From positions 1 to 64,000 of the forward strand of contig JAFXOV010000031.1 of assembly GCA_017528425.1 (NCBI GenBank): DNA of 64,000 bases, read 5' to 3'. Shown here piece by piece: positions 36,875 through 44,469 of this stretch. The DNA comes from Elusimicrobiota bacterium. GTDB lineage: Bacteria; Elusimicrobiota; Endomicrobiia; Endomicrobiales; Endomicrobiaceae. The notes beneath the pieces were generated by a model. The model was given only the letters and a program-made list of their open reading frames with translations. It searched no databases and had not been told where the DNA came from. Both the position numbers and the translations under genes were made by a program. Each line of letters starts with the position of its first letter. Position 1 is the first letter of the stretch.

Positions 36875-38122
36875 GTGTATTTAATTATAATAATTGCTTT
36901 TTTGTTGTTGTCTTTTTGTGTAAGTTCAATCTCGGATTATCTTAACGCAAAAAATTTAAAAGAAAATTTACCTGATGAATTTGTCGGGTATTACGATGAA
37001 GAGAAATATAAAAAATCACAAAATTATTTGAAAGACAGAACAAAATTTTCTTTTGTTTCATCAACAACATCTTTAATAATATCAATAATATTTATTTTAG
37101 TCGGTGGTTTTAATTATGTCGATTTATTTGCAAGAAAATTCGGTTACGGGGAAATCGTTACCGGATTAATTTTTGTTACCGTACTAATGTTGTTACTTCA
37201 AATAATACAAATACCTTTTTCTGCATACAGCACATTTGTTATTGAAGAAAAATATGGTTTTAATAAAACTACCATAAAAACCTTTGTAACGGATATAATA
37301 AAAAATTTAATTTTAACGGCAGTTATAGGGTTACCTATATTTGCCGTTATAATAATGTTTTTTATCAAGTATGGCTCTTTAGCTTGGATATATGCTTCGA
37401 TAACGGTTATTTTGTTTGAGCTTTTAATTACATTTATAGCTCCGGTGTTTATAATGCCGTTATTTAATAAATATGTTCCGTTGGAAGACGGAGAATTAAA
37501 AACAGAACTTGAAAAATATGCCAAAGAACAAAACTTTAAAATGAAAGGCCTTTATAAAATGGATGGTTCTAAAAGATCTACAAAAACAAATGCCTTTTTC
37601 ACAGGTTTCGGAAAATTCAGAAGAATAGTCTTGTTTGATACTTTAATAGCAAAGCACACTACACAAGAATTAGTTTCTGTTTTAGCACATGAAATGGGGC
37701 ATTATAAAAAAGGACATATTCGTAAGTTTATGGTTATGTCGTTTATAAATACTGTAATAATATTTTTCTTGCTATCTTTGTTCATAGGAAACGAAGGTCT
37801 TTTTGCGGCATTTAAAATGCAACATATTTCTGTTTACGGAGCACTGATATTTTTCGGTTTTTTATATACACCTATCTCAATGTTTTTGTCGGTGGTTCAA
37901 AATGTTATATCCAGGAAATACGAATATGAAGCAGACAGATATTCCGTAGCGACTTATAAAAATCCGCAAGCTATGGTGGAAGCATTGAAAAAACTTTCCG
38001 TAGATAATCTTTCAAATCTTACACCGCATAAAATGAAAGTTTTTATGGAATATAGTCATCCGCCTGTTATAGATAGAATAAAAGCAATAAGAAATATAAA
38101 AATAGAGGGGAAAAATGGATAA
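36875..38122 (+). CDS. M48 family zinc metallopeptidase, Ste24/CAAX type
   Basis: 415 residues, GTG start with TTGGAG eight bases upstream. Seven or so membrane spans surround the zinc motif HEMGH (VLAHEMGHYKKGH), the third ligand lies in YEYEADRYSV, and the N-terminal DYLNAKNLKENLPDEF and EEKYGFNKTT match Ste24-type peptidases. Bacterial homologues take part in membrane protein quality control; CAAX prenyl processing is not expected in bacteria. Its end overlaps the M42 peptidase gene by eight bases. It is unrelated in sequence to the CPBP modules of the giant protein, although both families were first named from CAAX processing. Confidence 0.93.
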   Translation: MYLIIIIAFLLLSFCVSSISDYLNAKNLKENLPDEFVGYYDEEKYKKSQNYLKDRTKFSFVSSTTSLIISIIFILVGGFNYVDLFARKFGYGEIVTGLIFVTVLMLLLQIIQIPFSAYSTFVIEEKYGFNKTTIKTFVTDIIKNLILTAVIGLPIFAVIIMFFIKYGSLAWIYASITVILFELLITFIAPVFIMPLFNKYVPLEDGELKTELEKYAKEQNFKMKGLYKMDGSKRSTKTNAFFTGFGKFRRIVLFDTLIAKHTTQELVSVLAHEMGHYKKGHIRKFMVMSFINTVIIFFLLSLFIGNEGLFAAFKMQHISVYGALIFFGFLYTPISMFLSVVQNVISRKYEYEADRYSVATYKNPQAMVEALKKLSVDNLSNLTPHKMKVFMEYSHPPVIDRIKAIRNIKIEGKNG

Positions 38123-39158
38123 AGTACTAAAAGAACTTTTGGAAGCTCCGGGAATCTCGGGCTGCGAAGAGGCTGTTGCCGAGATAATGAAGAGAGAATT
38201 GTCAAAATCTTGCGACGAAGTCAAAATTGATAATTTCGGTAATGTTATAGCAAAAAAAGGAAAAGGCGGTAAAAAAATAATGATTGCCGCTCATATGGAT
38301 GAAATAGGATTTGCGGTAAAACATGTAACGAAGGAAGGTTTTATATATTTTATAAAAGTGGGCGGAATTGCCGATATGGTTATTCCTGCACAAAGAGTTG
38401 TAATAAAAGCTAAAAAAGGTGATGTTGCCGGAATAATAGGTACAAAGCCTCCGCATTTAATGACACCCGAAGAAAGCAAAAAGTTGCTTCCCTATACAAA
38501 TATGTTTATCGATATAGGTTGTAAAACCAGAGAAGAAGTTTTGGAAAAAGTAGAAATCGGTGACCAAATAATATTCGAACCGAATTCAGGAGAACTGAAT
38601 AAAGATGTATATTACGGTAAAGCCGTAGATAACAGAGCATGCTGTTATGAAATGTTAAAAGTTATGGAATCTCTTGCTCCTGTAGATGCTGAAATTTATG
38701 CTGTTGCAACAGCACAAGAAGAAGTTGGTTTAAAAGGTGCAAGAACATCTTCTTTTGCTATAAATCCGGATTTTGCGATAATTCTGGATACGACTATTGC
38801 CGGTGACGTCCCCGGAATAGATGATAAACTTTCCGCTTTAAAAATCGGTGAAGGTATTGCGATAACGATGATAGAGGCAAGCGGGAGAGGAACAATCGTT
38901 AATAATAAGGTTAGAAGACTTATGATAGATACCGCAAAAGAAAATAATATAAAACATCAGGTGGATATTGTAAGCGGTGGTATGACCGATGGTGCTATGA
39001 TTTATATGAACAGATCCGGAATACTTACTGCAATATTAAGTGTTCCCACAAGATATATTCATTCTTCAACATCAGTGTTCAATATAAATGATTTAAACGA
39101 AGGTGTAAACCTTACACAAAAAATTATAGAAAAAGTTGCTCAAGGAAAAACATTGTAA
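38115..39158 (+). CDS. M42 family aminopeptidase
   Basis: 347 residues. Dinuclear zinc ligands and catalytic residues are recognisable: MIAAHMDEIGFAV (His and Asp), KAVDNRACC (Asp), ATAQEEVGLKGART (Glu-Glu), IILDTTIAGD (Asp) and the final IHSSTSVFNINDL (His). The family includes deblocking and glutamyl aminopeptidases that form large cytoplasmic assemblies; some were misnamed endoglucanase. The likely job is the last steps of peptide breakdown. The start overlaps the M48 gene, with GAGGGG upstream. Confidence 0.94.
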   Translation: MDKVLKELLEAPGISGCEEAVAEIMKRELSKSCDEVKIDNFGNVIAKKGKGGKKIMIAAHMDEIGFAVKHVTKEGFIYFIKVGGIADMVIPAQRVVIKAKKGDVAGIIGTKPPHLMTPEESKKLLPYTNMFIDIGCKTREEVLEKVEIGDQIIFEPNSGELNKDVYYGKAVDNRACCYEMLKVMESLAPVDAEIYAVATAQEEVGLKGARTSSFAINPDFAIILDTTIAGDVPGIDDKLSALKIGEGIAITMIEASGRGTIVNNKVRRLMIDTAKENNIKHQVDIVSGGMTDGAMIYMNRSGILTAILSVPTRYIHSSTSVFNINDLNEGVNLTQKIIEKVAQGKTL

Positions 39159-39214
39159 ATTTTTTAAGTTTTTTATATAAATATTCTTTATAAAATAACA
39201 AATGAGGTTTTAGT

Positions 39215-40174
39215 ATGATAATTCTTACCGGTGGTGCAGGTTTTATAGGAAGTTGTTTTTTGTGGAAGCTTAATCAGGAAAAGATAGACGACATCTTGGT
39301 TGTTGATCATCTTGATAACGGTGAAAAATGGAAAAATTTGGTTGGTAAAAAATTTTATGATTACATGCAGAAAGAAGATTTTATACAAGCCGTAAAAGAT
39401 AAAAAAATTCAAAAACCGCAAGCTATTGTTCATCTCGGAGCATGCAGTTCAACTACACAAACGGATGCAAATTATTATATTCACAATAATTTCGAATATT
39501 CAAAAACTCTTGCATTGTGGGCAATGGAATTAGGAATACCTTTTATTTATGCATCATCTGCGGCAACATACGGTAACGGAGAAAACGGATACGACGATCA
39601 ATGTGATATAGATAAACTTGCTCCGCTAAATATGTACGGATATTCAAAACAACTTTTTGATTTATGGCTGTTAAGAAACAAATATGACGATAAAGTTACC
39701 GGAATAAAATTTTTTAATGTGTTCGGACCTAATGAATACCATAAAGGTACAATGAAAAGTGTTATATGTAAAACATACGACGATGTTGCTCAAAAAGGAA
39801 TAATAAGATTATTTAAATCTTATAACAGTAAATACGGCGACGGAGATTCTTTAAGAGATTTCGTTTATATAAAAGATGTTGTTGAAGTTATGATGTTTCT
39901 GTTGAATAATCCTAAAAATACCGGATTATTTAATATAGGAACCGGTAAAGCAAGAAGTTGGAACGATATTGCAAGATCAATGTTTGCTGCGGTAGGTAAA
40001 CAAACCAATATAGAATATTTTGATATGCCTGAAATTTTAAGAGGGAAATATCAGTATTTTACCGAAGCGAAAATGGATAAAATAAGAAAAGCAGGGTGCA
40101 ATCATAAATTTATGGAGCTCGAGGATTCCATAAAAGATTACTGCAGTTATTTGAAAAATAAAAGTTACCTGTAA
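39215..40174 (+). CDS. hldD: ADP-L-glycero-D-manno-heptose 6-epimerase
   Basis: 319 residues of the extended short-chain dehydrogenase type. NADP-binding GGAGFIGS is at the N-terminus, the catalytic Tyr-Lys pair lies in MYGYSKQLFD, and family marks are NNFEYSKTL, FFNVFGPNEYHKG, KYGDGDSLRDFVYIKDVV and GTGKARSWNDIA. It inverts the 6'' carbon of ADP-heptose for LPS inner core. It precedes the heptose kinase by 19 bases. The upstream gap has AT-rich sequence with no clear promoter. Confidence 0.96.
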   Translation: MIILTGGAGFIGSCFLWKLNQEKIDDILVVDHLDNGEKWKNLVGKKFYDYMQKEDFIQAVKDKKIQKPQAIVHLGACSSTTQTDANYYIHNNFEYSKTLALWAMELGIPFIYASSAATYGNGENGYDDQCDIDKLAPLNMYGYSKQLFDLWLLRNKYDDKVTGIKFFNVFGPNEYHKGTMKSVICKTYDDVAQKGIIRLFKSYNSKYGDGDSLRDFVYIKDVVEVMMFLLNNPKNTGLFNIGTGKARSWNDIARSMFAAVGKQTNIEYFDMPEILRGKYQYFTEAKMDKIRKAGCNHKFMELEDSIKDYCSYLKNKSYL

Positions 40175-40193
40175 ATTATAAATTGGAGTAAAA

Positions 40194-41180
40194 ATGAATT
40201 TATTAAAAAAAGTGTTAAGTCTAAAAAACAAGTCGATTTTAGTTGTCGGTGATACTATGGTTGACAGATTTATTTGGGGAAAAGTTTCAAGAATTTCTCC
40301 GGAAGCACCTGTTCCCGTTGTAGAAGTAAAAAGTGAAACCGAAACCTTGGGCGGTGCGGGAAACGTTGCAAGTAATATAACATCTTTGGGTGCAAAAGCA
40401 TATATTATTACCGTTGTGGGAGATGATTTAAACGGTTTACATATGAAAGAAATGTTGGAAGACAAAAAGATTAACACAAATTATATTGTTGTTGATAAGC
40501 AAAGACCTACCACGCTAAAAACAAGAATAATTGCATCCAATCAACAGGTAGTCAGAGTAGATAAAGAAATAAAAGGTGCTTTTTCCGGTAAAACCGAAGA
40601 AAATATTTTGAAAAGCATAGATTATGTTATGAAACAGATAGATGGAGTAATTATTTCCGATTATGCAAAAGGCATAGTTACTGATAAAGTTTTGAAAAAA
40701 ATTATAACCATAGCAAAAAAGAAAAGAATTCCGGTAACGGTTGATCCTAAAGTAGAAAATTTCAAAAAATATAAACATATAACTTGTATGACTCCCAATA
40801 CAAAAGAGGCCATAGAAGGTATGAATGCTCAACATCAGGGAATAAAAACTGATGCCGACATCGCAAATCTCGGTAAGAAAATATTGAAATTGTTGCAATC
40901 GGATTCAGTTCTTATTACCAGAGGTGAAAAGGGTATGACGGTAATAGAAAAGAGTAAAATTACCCATATTCCTACAAGAGCAAAAGAAGTTTATGATGTT
41001 ACCGGTGCAGGTGATACCGTTATTGCAACAATGACACTTGCTTTGGCAGCAAAATGGAAACTTGTTGAAGCTGCGGAAATTGCAAACTTTGCTGCAGGCG
41101 TTGTTGTAGGTAAGGTAGGTACGGCAACGGTTACGATAGAAGAAATTATAAAGACGATAAAAAATTTTAACAGAAAATAA
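40194..41180 (+). CDS. Heptose 7-phosphate kinase (HldE N-terminal domain type, RfaE1)
   Basis: 328 residues, only the PfkB-type kinase half of HldE; the cytidylyltransferase-like half is missing and must be a separate gene elsewhere. Motifs: VVGDTMVDRFIWGKVSRISPEAPVPVV split as GDTMVDRFIWG and RISPEAPVPVV, LGGAGNVASNI, TRIIASNQQVVRVDKE, and the anion hole VTGAGDTVIATMTLALAA. It phosphorylates D-glycero-D-manno-heptose 7-phosphate at C1. Its stop codon shares its last base with the first hairpin of the array that follows. Confidence 0.94.
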   Translation: MNLLKKVLSLKNKSILVVGDTMVDRFIWGKVSRISPEAPVPVVEVKSETETLGGAGNVASNITSLGAKAYIITVVGDDLNGLHMKEMLEDKKINTNYIVVDKQRPTTLKTRIIASNQQVVRVDKEIKGAFSGKTEENILKSIDYVMKQIDGVIISDYAKGIVTDKVLKKIITIAKKKRIPVTVDPKVENFKKYKHITCMTPNTKEAIEGMNAQHQGIKTDADIANLGKKILKLLQSDSVLITRGEKGMTVIEKSKITHIPTRAKEVYDVTGAGDTVIATMTLALAAKWKLVEAAEIANFAAGVVVGKVGTATVTIEEIIKTIKNFNRK

Positions 41181-41347
41181 AAATTGCCTGAGGCAATTTT
41201 GAAGTATAGAAGATTTGATGATTGGATGATTGGAAGTAATATCGTAAAAATCACAAAGTGATTTTTCTAAATAAACAGATTTTTTGCAAAGCAAAAAATA
41301 CAAGTATGCTTCTAATCTTCTATTCTTCCAATCTTCCAAGCTTCCAA
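41180..41347. repeat. Array of three identical-format hairpins with flanking inverted GAAG/CTTC tracts
   Basis: Three perfect hairpins, each a 9-base stem with a 3-base loop: 41180-41200 (AAAATTGCC, loop TGA), 41246-41266 (AAAAATCAC, loop AAA), and 41279-41299 (ATTTTTTGC, loop AAA). Outside the last two are a GAAG/GATG-rich tract (41201-41236, ending ATTGGAAG) and its approximate complement rich in CTTC (41311-41347, including CTTCCAAT). The first hairpin may end hldD-hldE transcription. The rest looks like a small palindromic element. Confidence 0.6.
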
Positions 41348-41364
41348 AAACGGAGTATTTTTAT

Positions 41365-42102
41365 ATGAAGACGGCAGTTGTAATTCCTGCGAGATATGCA
41401 TCAAGCAGATTTCCGGGCAAACCTTTGTTTTTAATAAACAATAAACCTCTTATACTTCATGTTGTAAGTAAAGTGTCAAAATGTAAGGGCGTAGATTGTG
41501 TTGCGGTTGCTACCGACGATAAAAGAATTTTTGATACGGTAAAATCCGCAGGCTATAATGTTTTTATGACACCGGTAAATTTAAAAAGCGGGACAGACAG
41601 AGTTGCTTATGTCGCAAATAAATATTTGAAAAACTACAATGTTTTTATCAATGTTCAAGGTGACGAACCGTTGATAGATAAAAAACTCGTGGAAAAAATG
41701 GTTGAAGAATTTAAAAAGGATAAAAAACTTGAATATTTAACGGTAGCTTACAAAATGAAACCTACGGATGATATCGCAAATCCGAACACCGTAAAAGTAA
41801 TTTTCGATAAGAATCACTATGCACTGTATTTTTCAAGATATCCTATTCCTTTTTTAAGAGATGAGAAGAATAAAAGCAAAGCGGATTATTATAAACATAT
41901 AGGTGTTTACGGTTATACAAAGAAATTTGTTTGTGAGTTTACAAAATCAAAGCAGACAAAACTTGAAATTGTTGAAAGTTTGGAACAATTAAGAGCATTG
42001 GAACAGGGCAAAAGAATAAAAGTTATTATATCGAGTAAAGATCTTCAGGATGTAAATGTGCTTGAAGATGTCGCAAAAGTAAAAAAAGCATTAAAAAAAT
42101 AA
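41365..42102 (+). CDS. kdsB: 3-deoxy-manno-octulosonate cytidylyltransferase
   Basis: 245 residues from ATG 41365, placed by a GGAG nine bases upstream and by the family start MKTAVVIPARYASSRFPGKPL. An earlier in-frame ATG at 41284 would run through the hairpin array. Other marks are VATDDKRI, GTDRVAYVA, NVQGDEPLI, and YKHIGVYGYTKKF. It makes CMP-Kdo for LPS, using CTP, and the CTP synthase gene follows after 30 bases, a frequent kdsB-pyrG pairing. Confidence 0.97.
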   Translation: MKTAVVIPARYASSRFPGKPLFLINNKPLILHVVSKVSKCKGVDCVAVATDDKRIFDTVKSAGYNVFMTPVNLKSGTDRVAYVANKYLKNYNVFINVQGDEPLIDKKLVEKMVEEFKKDKKLEYLTVAYKMKPTDDIANPNTVKVIFDKNHYALYFSRYPIPFLRDEKNKSKADYYKHIGVYGYTKKFVCEFTKSKQTKLEIVESLEQLRALEQGKRIKVIISSKDLQDVNVLEDVAKVKKALKK

Positions 42103-42132
42103 ATTGCAGTATGAAATAAAGGAGTTTGTCAA

Positions 42133-43719
42133 ATGAAAACGAAGTATATTTTTGTTACCGGAGGAGTAATTTCTTCAGTCGGAAAAGGTATCACGGCGGC
42201 ATCAATTGCATGCTTGTTAAAAGCAAGAGGATTAAAAGTAAATATTTTAAAATGTGATCCTTATTTGAATATTAATCCCGGACTTTTGTCACCTATGCAA
42301 CACGGAGAAGTTTTTGTTACTATAGACGGTATGGAAGCGGATTTGGATTTAGGACACTATGAAAGATTTATAGATCAGGAAACAACAAAAGTAAATACGG
42401 TTACATCCGGAAGAATATACCAAAAAGTTTTAAACGACGAAATTGAGGGAAAATTTGCGGGAAAAACAGTTCAGGTTGTTCCTCATATAACAAACGAAAT
42501 AAAAGAAAGATTAAAAGCTGTTGCCGGTGACAGTGATGTTGTTATGGTTGAAATAGGCGGAACCGTGGGAGATATAGAAGGTTTACCTTTCTTGGAAGCA
42601 ATAAGACAATTCAGAAACGATATCGGAAGAGAAAATGTATTGTATGTACATGTAACATTAATTCCTTACATAAAGGCATCGGAAGAGCTTAAAACAAAAC
42701 CTACACAACACAGTGTTCAAAAATTGAGAGAAATAGGAATAGAACCGTCGATAATCCTTTGCAGAATGGATCAACATTTAACCGATGAAATAAGAGACAA
42801 AATATCGTTGTTCTGCAACGTTGAAAGAGATGCCGTAATTGAAGAAAGAGATGTTCAAACATCAATTTATGAAGTTCCGGTTCAATTACACGAGAACAAA
42901 ATAGATGATTTGATAGTAAAATATTTGAAACTTGATGCAAAACCGATTGATTTGAAACAATGGAACGAGATGATACATAACTGCAGATGTCCGGAACATC
43001 AGGTTACCGTTGCTATTGCAGGTAAATTTATAGAATTGAAAGATTCTTATAAGAGTGTTTTTGAAGCGTTAAAACACGGCGGAGCAATAAATGTTACCGA
43101 AGTTAAAATAAAATATGTGGATACTGATTCTCAGCATTTGGAACACGATTTGAAAGATGTAAATGCAATTATTTCTCCGGACGGAGATAGCGGCGGAACA
43201 TTGGAAGGGAAACTTAATGTAATAAAATATGCAAGAGAGAACAAAATTCCTTTCTTCGGTATATCTTTAGGTATGCAAAGCGTTATTGTCGAATATGCAA
43301 GAAATGTTTGCGGACTAAAAGATGCAAATTCTTTAAATATCGATAAAAATGCAAAAACCCCTGTTATAATACAAACAAATGCAAAAAATAAAGACGGTCA
43401 TTTTATGAGACTCGGTTCTTGGAAGTGCGATATAGCAAAAGATACCAAAGCTTATGAAATATATAAAAAAGATGTTATCAGCGAAAGACACAGACACAGT
43501 TATGAAGTAAATAAAGATTATGTTAAAGTATTGGAAGAAAAAGGACTTAAAGTATCAGGTTATTCAGACGATGAAAACAAATATGTTGAAATTGTTGAAA
43601 TAAAAGATCATCCTTGGTTTATTGCCGTTCAGTTTAATCCGGAATTCCAATCAAGACCAACAAGACCGCATCCGTTGTTTGCAAACTTCATAAAAGCGGC
43701 TCTTATTAACAAAAAATAA
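42133..43719 (+). CDS. pyrG: CTP synthase with a degenerate glutaminase domain
   Basis: 528 residues. The synthetase half (1 to about 270) is complete: [64 protein letters not shown] and [13 protein letters not shown]. The glutamine amidotransferase half keeps its fold signatures ([30 protein letters not shown]) but has lost catalysis: Ser378 replaces the nucleophile Cys in GISLGMQ, Asn502 replaces the His in QFNPEF, and the oxyanion loop PGGFG is PDGDSGG (from 349). Only the triad Glu504 remains. Predicted activity is ammonia-dependent CTP formation from UTP. The reading frame is intact, so this is substitution, not decay. It ends the LPS-core gene run before a terminator. Confidence 0.96.
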   Translation: MKTKYIFVTGGVISSVGKGITAASIACLLKARGLKVNILKCDPYLNINPGLLSPMQHGEVFVTIDGMEADLDLGHYERFIDQETTKVNTVTSGRIYQKVLNDEIEGKFAGKTVQVVPHITNEIKERLKAVAGDSDVVMVEIGGTVGDIEGLPFLEAIRQFRNDIGRENVLYVHVTLIPYIKASEELKTKPTQHSVQKLREIGIEPSIILCRMDQHLTDEIRDKISLFCNVERDAVIEERDVQTSIYEVPVQLHENKIDDLIVKYLKLDAKPIDLKQWNEMIHNCRCPEHQVTVAIAGKFIELKDSYKSVFEALKHGGAINVTEVKIKYVDTDSQHLEHDLKDVNAIISPDGDSGGTLEGKLNVIKYARENKIPFFGISLGMQSVIVEYARNVCGLKDANSLNIDKNAKTPVIIQTNAKNKDGHFMRLGSWKCDIAKDTKAYEIYKKDVISERHRHSYEVNKDYVKVLEEKGLKVSGYSDDENKYVEIVEIKDHPWFIAVQFNPEFQSRPTRPHPLFANFIKAALINKK

Positions 43720-43738
43720 GGTTTTTTTATAAAAAACG

Positions 43739-43775
43739 AAAAGGCGCTCTTTTTTACAAAAAAAGGGCGCTTTTT
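43739..43775 (+). terminator. Intrinsic terminator after pyrG
   Basis: The stem pairs AAAAGGCGCTC with GGGCGCTTTTT and extends inward through a T6/A6 section to a short loop. The right arm ends in TTTTT. It lies 19 bases after the pyrG stop. Confidence 0.85.
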
Positions 43776-43813
43776 CATTTTGAAAAAAATATGTGAAAAA
43801 TCAATAAAAAATA

Positions 43814-43842
43814 TTGATAAAAAGGCTTTCAAGTGCTATACT
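43814..43842 (+). promoter_or_regulatory. Sigma-70 promoter ahead of the small membrane protein and giant gene
   Basis: TTGATA (43814-43819), exactly 17 bases, TATACT (43837-43842), downstream of the pyrG terminator. The expected start of transcription, near 43849, lies two bases before ATG 43851, implying a nearly leaderless message. Confidence 0.6.
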
Positions 43843-43850
43843 TAAAATGT

Positions 43851-44324
43851 ATGAAAAGTATTTTAAAATGTGCTTTATCGTTTTTTATCCTTTTCTCGAC
43901 GATAGATTTATCTGTTATAAATTTGTTTGATAAATTTTATTCGGATATGGGAAATAAGACATCTATTTCTGAAATTATAGAAATAGAGTGTGATTTATTC
44001 TATCATGCGAAAAATGTAGTAAAAACAGTATGCAACAATATTGCAAAAGATGTAGAGATTTTGTTGGCGCCGACACAAAACAATAAAATGTTTTTTGATA
44101 TTGATAAGACGGATAGAAGAATATATACGGACAATTTTTTCAGTTGGTTTAAACTTGTATTGGCGGTGTCGGTATTAAAATCAATTTCCGTCGATACTAA
44201 CGGTAAACTGAAATTGTTTTTCTTTGGGTTTATATTTATTTTTATATTAAAATATTTGGGATTGCTGTTTACCTTCGGTAAAATAGCTGTCTATGAACAA
44301 TATAAAAAGGCATACATCATGTAA
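43851..44324 (+). CDS. Small membrane protein upstream of the giant gene, unknown function
   Basis: 157 residues from ATG 43851. An in-frame ATG at 43833 overlaps the -10 of the promoter and has no ribosome site, so the later ATG is chosen; neither has a good Shine-Dalgarno. The N-terminus (MKSILKCALSFFILFSTIDLSV) is a signal-anchor. The middle has MGNKTSISEIIEIECDLFYH and two Cys. The C-terminal half holds two hydrophobic helices (FFSWFKLVLAVSVLKSI and LFFFGFIFIFILKYLGLLFTF). No family recognised. Its stop lies within the loop of the hairpin at 44304-44343, and the giant gene begins 40 bases after it, so the two may be functionally and transcriptionally tied. Confidence 0.7.
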   Translation: MKSILKCALSFFILFSTIDLSVINLFDKFYSDMGNKTSISEIIEIECDLFYHAKNVVKTVCNNIAKDVEILLAPTQNNKMFFDIDKTDRRIYTDNFFSWFKLVLAVSVLKSISVDTNGKLKLFFFGFIFIFILKYLGLLFTFGKIAVYEQYKKAYIM

Positions 44325-44343
44325 AAATGATGTATGTCTTTTT
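44304..44343 (+). terminator. Terminator-like hairpin between the small gene and the giant gene
   Basis: Seventeen paired bases (core GGCATACATCAT with ATGATGTATGTC, one G:U), a six-base loop holding the small gene's stop, then TTTTTT. It ends only 21 bases before the giant gene start, leaving no room for a separate promoter after it. Transcription of the giant gene must read through it, begin inside the small gene, or be controlled here as an attenuator. Confidence 0.75.
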
Positions 44344-44364
44344 TATTTGTTACGGAGAAAAAAT

Positions 44365-44469
44365 ATGATGATAAAATTTTTTAAGGAAAGGTTTAATTCA
44401 ATAAAAATCTGTGCGGTTTTTACTGCCGTTTGTTTTATGGTATCGACATTGGGTGCAAATTTGTATGCT
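44365..44469 (+). other. Signal peptide of the giant protein
   Basis: Residues 1-35: a basic start (MMIKFFKERFNSIK), a hydrophobic core (ICAVFTAVCFMVSTLG) and ANLYA before a probable type I cleavage site. It predicts Sec export, which sits oddly with the ATP-dependent modules further on. Confidence 0.8.

Noticed and set aside
41180-41347. CRISPR array
   Set aside because: The three hairpins differ in sequence and their spacing is irregular; there are no constant repeats with spacers and no cas genes.
41284-41364. N-terminal extension of KdsB from ATG 41284
   Set aside because: The added 27 residues come from the hairpin array, have no ribosome site, and precede the exact family start at 41365.
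42133-43719. pyrG as a pseudogene
   Set aside because: The frame is full length, the synthetase motifs are complete and surrounding glutaminase-domain sequence is still conserved, so loss is limited to the catalytic residues.
44293-44364. Earlier in-frame ATG for the giant gene at 44293
   Set aside because: It would lie inside the upstream gene, read through the terminator hairpin and push the signal peptide away from the N-terminus. ATG 44365 has a proper GGAG.
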